Shown here: positions 1 through 4,788 of the stretch, in pieces | How positions within the stretch are numbered: position 1 is the first letter of the stretch | How the letters are laid out: every line of letters begins with the position of its first letter | Source: Thermacetogenium sp. UBA5472 | GTDB taxonomy: Bacteria; Bacillota; DSM-12270; Thermacetogeniales; Thermacetogeniaceae | DNA: 7,724 nt | Assembly (NCBI GenBank): GCA_002426495.1 | Contig: DIQC01000021.1 | Location: 1 to 7,724, forward strand | Direction: 5' to 3' | The notes under the pieces: generated by a model | Told to the model about the DNA's origin: nothing | What the model saw: the letters and a program-made list of their open reading frames with translations, nothing else | Database searches by the model: none | Program-made: the position numbers and the translations under genes

Positions 1-79
1 ATGCTTCATATTAAGTTGATTGATATAATAGTGCAGAAATTGATACAATTTAATTATCCTAAAAAGTGTTATGTTTAAG

Positions 80-107
80 GGTGTGCAAATTCAAAAATAG
101 GTGTGCA
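80..107. repeat. Pair of GGTGTGCA direct repeats, 20 bp apart
   Basis: The octamer GGTGTGCA occurs at 80-87 and again at 100-107, exactly 20 bp apart, or about two helical turns. This places both copies on one face of the DNA upstream of the promoter at 171-179. That geometry would suit a binding site for a dimeric regulator, but two 8-mers in AT-rich DNA could be chance. The rest of 1-170 shows no gene that I can support. Confidence 0.3.
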
Positions 108-170
108 GTGGTGGAAGTGGGGGATTACCTGACTATTTTTATTTATTGGTGGTTTTACATATTATTTCTA

Positions 171-179
171 TGGTATAAT
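171..179 (+). promoter_or_regulatory. Extended -10 promoter for the 279-812 gene
   Basis: TGGTATAAT is a perfect extended -10 element (TG at 171-172, TATAAT at 174-179). No good -35 box lies 16-18 bp upstream, which is usual for extended -10 promoters. It would give a leader of about 90-95 nt before the ATG at 279. Similar TGGTA..AT motifs occur at 996-1003 and 2443-2451. Confidence 0.5.
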
Positions 180-278
180 TATAGAGATAAACAGGAATTT
201 GTAATGGGAAACGCTGGGATTCAGGTAATAACTAATTAAACAAGTTAACGTAAGCTTTAAGTGAGAATGGGGTAAATC

Positions 279-812
279 ATGGCAAACGATATTTTTAATA
301 GAATGGAATTAACAGATGTACCAAAAAAGGATTTTTCTTATACAGCAAATTTGGCATCAGATATCCAGGCACAAAATGAAGAAACTTATAAAATAACACA
401 GCAGATTGCTGAAGAAGCATATAATTATCGCCAAAGAATGCAAAAGGCGATTGAGCAGACAGCAAGCAATACTGCCGAAACCAATGTTCAATTACAGAAG
501 GTTGTGGAAAATCAAAATGCATATATTGATGTATTGAAGAATCAGTTATCCACACAGAAGCAACAACTTGAAGTTGATGAACAGCAGTTGACTATCCTCA
601 AAAATATCTTTGCATCTGGGGAAGACGGAGTAGCTGTCGAAAAAGAAATCATAAAACTTATTCAGAATCAAATAGATTCAAGTCATCCACTGTGGGATTA
701 TGTCAAGGATAAAGGCGGGGATATTGCGGTGGCTGGAGTTACAGCTGGGGCACCTGTTATATATGGTGCGATTAAGATGTATTTAGCATCAAAAGGAATA
801 ACGTTACCATAA
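279..812 (+). CDS. Coiled-coil protein of unknown function with hydrophobic C-terminus
   Basis: A 177-residue protein that I do not recognise. The N-terminal third is polar. Residues about 35-110 are rich in Gln, Glu, Lys, Asn and Ala with regularly spaced Leu/Ile/Val, which predicts a long helix or coiled coil. Residues about 148-171 form a Gly/Ala/Val/Ile-rich stretch (GDIAVAGVTAGAPVIYGAI) that may be a weak membrane-interacting segment. No signal peptide or catalytic motif is visible. The ATG at 279 follows a modest ribosome site (ATGGGGT, about 6 nt before it). The gene stands alone, with its own extended -10 promoter at 171-179 and a strong terminator at 887-929. The coiled coil plus hydrophobic tail resembles some small membrane-associated or defence-type accessory proteins, but that is speculation. 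The reading frame is convincing; the function is unknown. Confidence 0.8.
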   Translation: MANDIFNRMELTDVPKKDFSYTANLASDIQAQNEETYKITQQIAEEAYNYRQRMQKAIEQTASNTAETNVQLQKVVENQNAYIDVLKNQLSTQKQQLEVDEQQLTILKNIFASGEDGVAVEKEIIKLIQNQIDSSHPLWDYVKDKGGDIAVAGVTAGAPVIYGAIKMYLASKGITLP

Positions 813-885
813 CAGATTTTAAGGGTAATTTAATTGTCATGATATACTTGAATGATTCATTTCAAAAATACAAATTCCAATTTGT

Positions 886-929
886 AGAGCAAGCCAAACC
901 CCTGACTAAAGGATTTGGCTTGCTCTTTT
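886..929 (+). terminator. Intrinsic terminator after the 279-812 gene
   Basis: A perfect 12-bp stem, GAGCAAGCCAAA (887-898) with TTTGGCTTGCTC (914-925), is extended by one A-T pair and followed by TTTT. The loop is 15 nt. The upstream edge, ATTCCAATTTGT then GAGCA (874-891), recurs almost exactly at 2769-2786 before the last terminator, although the inner stem sequences differ. Confidence 0.9.
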
Positions 930-934
930 CATCA

Positions 935-1005
935 CATCCCCAAAATCGTCCAGTCAATGCTTGCATAAAGGCAGTGGAACTTTGAAGCAACATATGGTAC
1001 GATAA
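935..1005. repeat. Post-terminator repeat, copy A
   Basis: The first of a family that follows the terminators here. Positions 935-976 match copy B (1599-1640) at 36 of 42 positions. The full 71 bp aligns without gaps to copy C (2383-2453), with 25 of 42 and then 16 of 29 matches. On the minus strand it reads as a C-terminus ending HCLYASIDWTILGM-stop, open back to about 1069 with no start codon. On the + strand it ends in a TGGTACGAT extended -10-like motif (996-1003). It could be a remnant gene 3' end, a promoter-bearing intergenic repeat or an integration scar. Confidence 0.65.
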
Positions 1006-1169
1006 CCTTCAACAAGGATTTAAACTTCCAATTATTTGTATAATCTTGCTGCTCAAAAATTGAGTTTTTCTAATGCTACTGAAATGCAACCGGTATTTGC
1101 GTGATAGTTGGTGGTAGCAACCAGCTCATTTTGATAGGATATAGCTAACAAGAAAGGAGACAGTTAAAT
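1006..1169. other. Intergenic leader before the membrane HTH gene
   Basis: No gene is supported here. The minus strand continues the open frame of copy A back to a stop at 1070-1072, with no start codon. Near 1107-1124 there is a short partly palindromic stretch (TGGTGGTAGCAACCA), and TTGATAGGAT (1131-1140) could hold a weak -10. The region ends with the ribosome site AGAAAGGAGA (1151-1160) of the next gene. Confidence 0.4.
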
Positions 1170-1508
1170 ATGAAAGTAACTGCAATTATGATTGTATTCA
1201 GTCTGATATGGGTATGTGTTTTTGTTGGCTTGATCGTACTCGTTGTCCGCGCTCTTTTGAAATATATAAAATCAAAAGATGTTCGGCAGGAAAAATCCAC
1301 GATAAGAAAATCTCTTGGAGAAGCATTAAAGGAACATCGTACTCGCTGTAAGATGACACAAGAGTTTGTAGCAGAAACAATTGGAGTAAGCAGGCAAGCG
1401 GTTTCTAAGTGGGAAAGCGGAGCCTCTGACCCAAGTACTTCAAACCTACTTGCACTGGCAAAGCTCTATGGCATATCTGCAGAAGATTTACTGAAAGAAG
1501 TGGAATGA
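1170..1508 (+). CDS. Membrane-anchored XRE-family HTH regulator
   Basis: A 112-residue protein with one transmembrane helix (about residues 4-28) followed by a basic stretch (about 29-47) and a C-terminal Cro/C1-type helix-turn-helix (about 51-107). The recognition-helix signature is VSRQAVSKWESG (73-84), typical of XRE regulators of Firmicutes. The basic residues after the helix predict the HTH in the cytoplasm, so this is a membrane-tethered DNA-binding protein. The order is reversed relative to the more common XRE proteins with an N-terminal HTH and C-terminal membrane segment. The start is well supported by AGGAGA at 1155-1160, 9 nt before the ATG. No partner gene is adjacent, so its targets are unknown; self-regulation from 1006-1169 is possible. 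Confidence in the family is high. Confidence 0.9.
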   Translation: MKVTAIMIVFSLIWVCVFVGLIVLVVRALLKYIKSKDVRQEKSTIRKSLGEALKEHRTRCKMTQEFVAETIGVSRQAVSKWESGASDPSTSNLLALAKLYGISAEDLLKEVE

Positions 1509-1550
1509 TAGTATCAGTACCAATCAGATTTCGAGCATAATGAGAACCTA

Positions 1551-1596
1551 AATGAGCAGAGCTGACTCCTTACAGAACCGGTTCGCTCATTCTTAC
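1551..1596 (+). terminator. Imperfect hairpin, possible terminator after the HTH gene
   Basis: AATGAGC (1551-1557) pairs with GCTCATT (1585-1591) around a long loop that contains the palindrome GAACCGGTTC (1575-1584). A short pyrimidine run, CTTACT, follows. Its position matches the perfect terminators of the neighbouring genes and it shares the GAGCAGA arm start, so it may be a decayed version. The weak T tract makes termination uncertain. Confidence 0.4.
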
Positions 1597-1598
1597 TA

Positions 1599-1640
1599 CA
1601 TCCCCAATATAGTCCAGTCGATCCTTGCGTAAGGGCAGTG
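1599..1640. repeat. Post-terminator repeat, copy B
   Basis: A 42-bp match to copy A with six substitutions. Five of the six fall at spacings that are multiples of three. Read on the minus strand it gives HCPYARIDWTILGM-stop, so four changes relative to copy A are silent and two change residues (P/L and R/S). Similarity to copy A fades after 1640, apart from a possible gapped match around 1657-1672. Confidence 0.65.
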
Positions 1641-1694
1641 TTCTGATTTTAGGTTTCATAGTGATTATCCTTTCTATTTTTAATAATTTGTGAG

Positions 1695-1722
1695 TTGAAG
1701 CTGTCACTTTAATATGGTAAAC
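1695..1722 (+). promoter_or_regulatory. Possible promoter for the HEAT-like gene
   Basis: TTGAAG (1695-1700) and TAAACT (1717-1722) are separated by 16 bp, with TG at 1714-1715 extending the -10. The -10 box matches consensus at only four of six positions, so this is a moderate candidate. It would give a leader of about 85-90 nt. Confidence 0.35.
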
Positions 1723-1815
1723 TCATTCCATATAACTACCGAAGAAAACTTTTTTGAAACGGTAGTAAGGAAATTGACCGCTTAGGGAGCGAATTTATAT
1801 TAGCAACGAGGTGAT

Positions 1816-2268
1816 ATGGTGGATTATATTCAAGACTTGGTTAATGGCCTGATAGATAGTGATGATAAAAAGGCCTATCAATGTTTAAAGCAACTGAAAA
1901 ATGAAAGTAACCAATCTAATGTCGTGTACCCTTTCTTTGGCGTGTTTGCAGATATGCTTGATCATGAAAATTCTTATATCAGAACAAGAGGCATTATTTT
2001 GGTTGCTGCAAATGCGCAGTGGGATAATGACTATAAAATAGATGAAATTATTGACAAATTCCTCATACATATCACAGACGATAAGCCGATTGCTGCACGG
2101 CAATGCATTAAGGTGTTGCCTATTGTAGCAAAATTCAAGCCAGATTTGAGGCTGGACATCATAAATGCACTGCATCGTGCTAATCCATCAAGATACAAGG
2201 AAAGTATGCAATCGTTGGTGGTAAAGGATATCCAAAAATGCTTAAATGATATACAAAGCCTTTCATAA
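1816..2268 (+). CDS. HEAT/ARM-repeat-like protein ('SufBD protein' group)
   Basis: A 150-residue, all-helical protein without a signal peptide or membrane segment. It resembles the short HEAT/ARM-repeat proteins of gut Clostridia that databases often label 'SufBD protein'; I see no evidence of iron-sulfur scaffold function. The helical-repeat character shows in alternating amphipathic helices: residues about 1-30, 38-52 (VYPFFGVFADMLDHENSYI), 56-66 (RTRGIILVAAN), 75-90 and 93-118 (DDKPIAARQCIKVLPIVAKF). The RTRG...AANAQWD and DKPIAARQCI segments are what I recognise from the group. GAGGTG at 1808-1813 lies very close to the ATG at 1816, so the GTG at 1819 could also be used. HEAT-like folds bind proteins or nucleic acids; the partner is unknown. 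The gene is transcribed alone and ends before a strong terminator. Confidence 0.85.
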   Translation: MVDYIQDLVNGLIDSDDKKAYQCLKQLKNESNQSNVVYPFFGVFADMLDHENSYIRTRGIILVAANAQWDNDYKIDEIIDKFLIHITDDKPIAARQCIKVLPIVAKFKPDLRLDIINALHRANPSRYKESMQSLVVKDIQKCLNDIQSLS

Positions 2269-2338
2269 AGCGAATGAGCATACCCTCCATCGGTGACTAA
2301 TTTCACCCACCCAATAAAATCTATCTAATTACGCAAAT

Positions 2339-2378
2339 AAGGCACTGTAATATTTGATTTAGTACAGTGCCTTTTCTT
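2339..2378 (+). terminator. Intrinsic terminator after the HEAT-like gene
   Basis: A perfect 11-bp stem, AAGGCACTGTA (2339-2349) with TACAGTGCCTT (2363-2373), has a 13-nt loop and is followed by TTCTT. The stretch 2269-2338 between the stop codon and this hairpin shows no gene or structure that I can support. Confidence 0.9.
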
Positions 2379-2382
2379 GCTA

Positions 2383-2453
2383 TACTCCAAGTATCTGCCA
2401 GTGGATACTTGCAAAAGGATGGTAGAGAAATCCTGATGCATGTGGTAGAATAA
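2383..2453. repeat. Post-terminator repeat, copy C
   Basis: The full-length diverged copy aligns to copy A over 71 bp without a gap. On the minus strand it ends YHPFASIHWQILGV-stop, sharing P, A, I, W and ILG with copy B's HCPYARIDWTILGM. The stop codon falls at the same place in A, B and C. On the + strand its end coincides with the extended -10 element that probably drives the 2498 gene. Confidence 0.55.
2443..2451 (+). promoter_or_regulatory. Extended -10 promoter for the 2498-2764 gene
   Basis: TGGTAGAAT has the TG extension (2443-2444) and a -10 box, TAGAAT (2446-2451), with one mismatch to consensus. No good -35 is present. It resembles the promoter at 171-179, including the following ATTATA run. 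It sits inside repeat copy C, so the repeat may supply the promoter. Confidence 0.45.
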
Positions 2454-2497
2454 TTATAAATAAGAATTGAATTAACTGCTTTTTATGGAGGTAACCT

Positions 2498-2764
2498 ATG
2501 GGGCTTTTCAGAAATCTATTTAAAAGTTCATTTGAAAATTGGATAGAAAGTGCTTCGGATGAGGAGCTTTCTGATGGATATGAAGAAAGAAGGCAACAAT
2601 GGATGAAAGATGGCTTTGGGGGAAATGGTGAAAAGACTCCTGAAATGAAGAGAATTAACAGTGAAATGAGTAAACGAACTGCGGAAAAGTGGGAGAAAGA
2701 TCCTAAAAGAAATACTGACCCAAACTTTCGTTGGACTGATGCAAATCGATGGGACAAAGATTAA
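2498..2764 (+). CDS. Small charged hypothetical protein
   Basis: An 88-residue soluble protein rich in Glu, Lys, Arg and Trp. It opens with a short amphipathic segment (MGLFRNLFKSSF), continues with an acidic helix (SDEELSDGYEERRQQW, about 20-35), a Gly-rich turn (DGFGGNGEKTPEMKR, 38-52) and a basic/Trp tail (NTDPNFRWTDANRWD, 72-86). I believe similar small proteins recur as hypotheticals in Lachnospiraceae, but I know no function. There is no membrane segment, Cys pair or catalytic motif. GGAGG (2486-2490) lies well placed before the ATG and strongly supports the start. It lies between an extended -10 promoter in repeat copy C and a strong terminator, so it is an independent single-gene unit. 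It is the last + strand gene before the mobile element. Confidence 0.8.
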   Translation: MGLFRNLFKSSFENWIESASDEELSDGYEERRQQWMKDGFGGNGEKTPEMKRINSEMSKRTAEKWEKDPKRNTDPNFRWTDANRWDKD

Positions 2765-2781
2765 GCACATTCCAATTTGTT

Positions 2782-2824
2782 GAGCAGACCGACTTCTATG
2801 ATGAGGGTCGGTCTGCTCTTTCTT
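2782..2824 (+). terminator. Intrinsic terminator after the 2498-2764 gene
   Basis: A perfect 12-bp stem, GAGCAGACCGAC (2782-2793) with GTCGGTCTGCTC (2807-2818), is followed by TTTCTT. It is preceded by ATTCCAATTTGT (2769-2780), identical to the sequence before the first terminator. It also lies downstream of the convergent recombinase gene, but there is no T run in that direction. Confidence 0.9.
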
Positions 2825-2841
2825 ATTACTGCTCAAACCTG

Positions 2842-2860
2842 CTTGCAAAAGGACTGTCAA
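2842..2860. other. Candidate element-host junction with truncated repeat copy D
   Basis: CTTGCAAAAGGA (2842-2853) is identical to 2408-2419 in repeat copy C, at the equivalent place after a terminator. The recombinase stop codon (2857-2859) follows at once and the repeat similarity ends. Large serine recombinases of the TndX/TnpX type are commonly encoded at one end of their element and recombine at a GA dinucleotide; a GA is present at 2852-2853. I infer that one attachment site lies here. The exact crossover cannot be fixed without the other end. Confidence 0.4.
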
Positions 2861-4461
2861 TCTACCTGCCCTACGAGGCTGTAGATAATGGTGATTTCCT
2901 GCCGCTCTACTCCATCCACTACAGTTTTCTGCCCTACTACAATCTTGTCCACCAGCTTTATGAGCAGTTCACGGTCAAGCTTATCTATACCCATGGAGTT
3001 TCTGATAAGAGAAACCCACTCATGGATGTCGTTATCGACTTCCTGTGAGTGGGTTAGTTGTTCGGCAAGCTGTGCCGCCAGTATTGATTTTTCTTGTTGC
3101 TCCTTTTTGTATTTTTCCATCATATCCAGCACCATCTCCCGAGGAATATCCTCCAGCACCATTTCCTCATACAGCTTGGAGATGAGCCGCTCCAGCTCGG
3201 ATAATCGGTGGCGGAGCGTTTGCAGCTTCTTCTCTACAGCTTTCTGCTCGGAGGTGGTATCGGCTTGCTTTTTCCTTTTGATTTCAGCGATGATTGCATT
3301 TTCGTCAAGGGTTATCAGCTGTGCCTTTTCGCGAATATCATTTAGTATTAGGTCAGAGAAAATGCTTTCTCGCGTCCTGTGAGGTGAGCATACCGCCCTG
3401 CCGGCTTGGGAGTACCCACAGCAGATATAAGCATGATGATTGTTGCGGTGGCCATCTTTTCGGGTATTGCTATCCCTTATAAATTTCATACTCCTGCCGC
3501 AGTCCCCGCACTTAAGCAATCCGGAGAACAGGCTGATTTCCCCATCCTTATTGCTTTTTCCAACCGTTCCCCGATTCGCAAGCTTGCATGCCGTATCCCA
3601 TAGCTCCATGGATACAATCGGCTCATGAGTTCCAACTGCTCTGATCCATTCTTCCTCCGGACGGTTGACTTGGGTTTTATTTTTGTAGGAGATTGTGCCT
3701 TTTCGCATCTGCACGATATTGCCGATATAGGCTTCGTTTTTTAAAAGCTCCCTTACAACGACATCGCTCCAAACCTTAAGTCCTTTCTTTGGATTCGGCT
3801 TGCCGATGCTGTTGTAGTAGTACTCCCGAGGCGGGATAATCTGTTCCTCGTTCAGCTTGGTTGCAATGGTGCGGTAGCCCATGCCCGTAGCTCTCATCTC
3901 AAAAATCCTGAGGACAGTTGGTGCGGCATGCTCATCAATTAACAGTGGCGGCTGCTTTTGCTCATTTTTAATATAACCATAGGGAGCGTATGCTCCCATA
4001 AAATAGCCGTTCTTTGCCCTGGCGACTTTCGCTGATTTTACCTTTTTGCTTTGGTCACGGCTATACCACTCGTTGACCAGATTTTTAAACGGCATCAGCT
4101 CGTTCTCTTTTTCAAGGGTATCAATGCCATCGTTGATTGCAATAAACCTGCATCCCAATGTAGGGAACAGGTAGTCGGTGTATTCTCCGATTTGAATATA
4201 GTTTCTGCCGAAGCGTGAGAGGTCTTTTACCACCACGCAGTTGATTCTGCCGTTACGCACATCGTCAATCATCCTTTGAAACTGCGGACGGTCGAAGTTT
4301 GTGCCAGTCAGCCCATCGTCAATATAGCTGTCAATTAATGTCCAGCCCTTTTTGGTAATATAATCGGTGACGATGGCTCTTTGATTTTCAATGCTTAAAC
4401 TCTCGCCATCTCGCTCGTCATCACGAGACAGTCTGAGATATGCTCCAACTTGATAGGTCAT
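2857..4461 (-). CDS. Large serine recombinase (TndX/TnpX-like)
   Basis: A 534-residue site-specific recombinase, close in length to TndX of Tn5397, that would excise and integrate the element. The N-terminal resolvase domain (about 4-145) carries the likely nucleophile Ser12 in YLRLSRDD and the conserved KDLSRFGRN block (79-87). A 'Recombinase' domain follows (about 155-260; YGYIKN, then TIATKLNEEQI). The zinc ribbon uses C318 and C321 (KCGDCGRSMKF), C347/C348 and C358. A long coiled coil spans about 405-475, and the C-terminal domain ends in ITIIYSLVGQVD. All expected parts are present, so it should be active. GGAGG lies 9 nt before the ATG. The 3' end abuts the presumed element boundary, as expected for this class. 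An accessory TnpW gene lies upstream. High confidence. Confidence 0.96.
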   Translation of the reverse strand: MTYQVGAYLRLSRDDERDGESLSIENQRAIVTDYITKKGWTLIDSYIDDGLTGTNFDRPQFQRMIDDVRNGRINCVVVKDLSRFGRNYIQIGEYTDYLFPTLGCRFIAINDGIDTLEKENELMPFKNLVNEWYSRDQSKKVKSAKVARAKNGYFMGAYAPYGYIKNEQKQPPLLIDEHAAPTVLRIFEMRATGMGYRTIATKLNEEQIIPPREYYYNSIGKPNPKKGLKVWSDVVVRELLKNEAYIGNIVQMRKGTISYKNKTQVNRPEEEWIRAVGTHEPIVSMELWDTACKLANRGTVGKSNKDGEISLFSGLLKCGDCGRSMKFIRDSNTRKDGHRNNHHAYICCGYSQAGRAVCSPHRTRESIFSDLILNDIREKAQLITLDENAIIAEIKRKKQADTTSEQKAVEKKLQTLRHRLSELERLISKLYEEMVLEDIPREMVLDMMEKYKKEQQEKSILAAQLAEQLTHSQEVDNDIHEWVSLIRNSMGIDKLDRELLIKLVDKIVVGQKTVVDGVERQEITIIYSLVGQVD

Positions 4462-4505
4462 TTTTCTAATCCTCCATTCCGTAGATTGTCAGGGTTATCC
4501 TTGAC

Positions 4506-4544
4506 TATAGCTACACATTACCACAAGCTTTTTTGAATAGCTAT
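4506..4544. promoter_or_regulatory. Two TAGCTA palindromes upstream of the recombinase
   Basis: TATAGCTA (4506-4513) and ATAGCTAT (4537-4544) share the palindrome TAGCTA, 30 bp apart, in the 94-bp gap between tnpW and the recombinase. They could be operator half-sites or part of a promoter for the recombinase, but I see no convincing -35/-10 pair. Confidence 0.25.
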
Positions 4545-4555
4545 CACCAAAACTA

Positions 4556-4726
4556 CTAATTATTTGCCGTGGCCAGCGCCTTTTTAACGACCCACTCATG
4601 CAGCACTTCCTCCAAGGTTTGCTGCCCTTGGAAAACAGTGCTGACTTTATAGATTGTCTTATCAATTTGCACCTCACGATGTTCTGTGTGCGGTTGGAGG
4701 TTGGTTTCTTTAATAATCTCCTTCAT
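4556..4726 (-). CDS. tnpW: TnpW-family transposon-encoded protein
   Basis: A 56-residue protein beginning MKEIIKETNLQPH and ending VVKKALATANN. It matches what I know of the TnpW family, small proteins encoded beside TnpX-type serine recombinases in Tn4451-like elements; their function is not established. A central segment (REVQIDKTIYKVSTVF) and a helical segment (QTLEEVLHEWVVKKAL) are visible. There is no Cys motif, HTH or membrane segment. An excellent ribosome site, AGAAAGGAGA, lies about 5 nt before the ATG and decides the frame; a longer opposing-frame stretch at 4495-4677 on the same strand has no such support. It lies between relaxase and recombinase, 63 nt after the relaxase stop and beyond a terminator-like hairpin. 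An accessory or regulatory role in excision is only inferred from position. Confidence 0.85.
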   Translation of the reverse strand: MKEIIKETNLQPHTEHREVQIDKTIYKVSTVFQGQQTLEEVLHEWVVKKALATANN

Positions 4727-4740
4727 AGCATCTCCTTTCT

Positions 4741-4753
4741 CCCTGCTTCAGGG
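4741..4753 (-). promoter_or_regulatory. Small hairpin beside the tnpW ribosome site
   Basis: CCCTG and CAGGG form a 5-bp stem with a 3-nt loop directly before the tnpW ribosome site (AGAAAGGAGA). Together with the terminator just upstream it makes two consecutive hairpins in a 60-nt leader, which could tune readthrough or translation of tnpW and the recombinase. Confidence 0.3.
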
Positions 4754-4756
4754 CAT

Positions 4757-4786
4757 AAAAAAACACCGAACATTTCTACTCGGTGT
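4757..4786 (-). terminator. Intrinsic terminator after the relaxase
   Basis: Read on the minus strand, ACACCGA (4786-4780) pairs with TCGGTGT (4769-4763) around a 10-nt loop, followed by a T run through 4757. The stem starts 2 nt after the relaxase stop codon. Only about 30 nt separate it from tnpW, too little for an obvious new promoter, so partial readthrough is likely. Confidence 0.8.
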
Positions 4787-4788
4787 CA

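Noticed and set aside
1..78. A 25-codon + strand frame starting at base 1
   Set aside because: It begins at the window edge without a visible ribosome site and is AT-rich, so it could be chance or the tail of something upstream.
935..2453. A CRISPR array or tandem repeat array
   Set aside because: The copies are diverged, hundreds of bases apart and separated by genes rather than by short uniform spacers.
2380..2757. A 125-codon minus-strand frame ending in repeat copy C
   Set aside because: Most of it is antisense to the well-supported 2498-2764 gene. Only its C-terminal end resembles the other repeat copies, so I treat that part as a remnant, not a gene.
2749..3048. A + strand frame over the recombinase 3' end, and a Ser-rich + strand frame at 2888-3382
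   Set aside because: Both lie antisense to a clear recombinase gene with conserved domains. The Ser richness mirrors Glu/Lys/Leu codons of the recombinase coiled coil.
4495..4677. A 60-codon minus-strand frame between recombinase and relaxase
   Set aside because: It overlaps tnpW in another frame, lacks a ribosome site and has a composition unlike a real protein. The tnpW frame has a strong ribosome site and a recognisable product.
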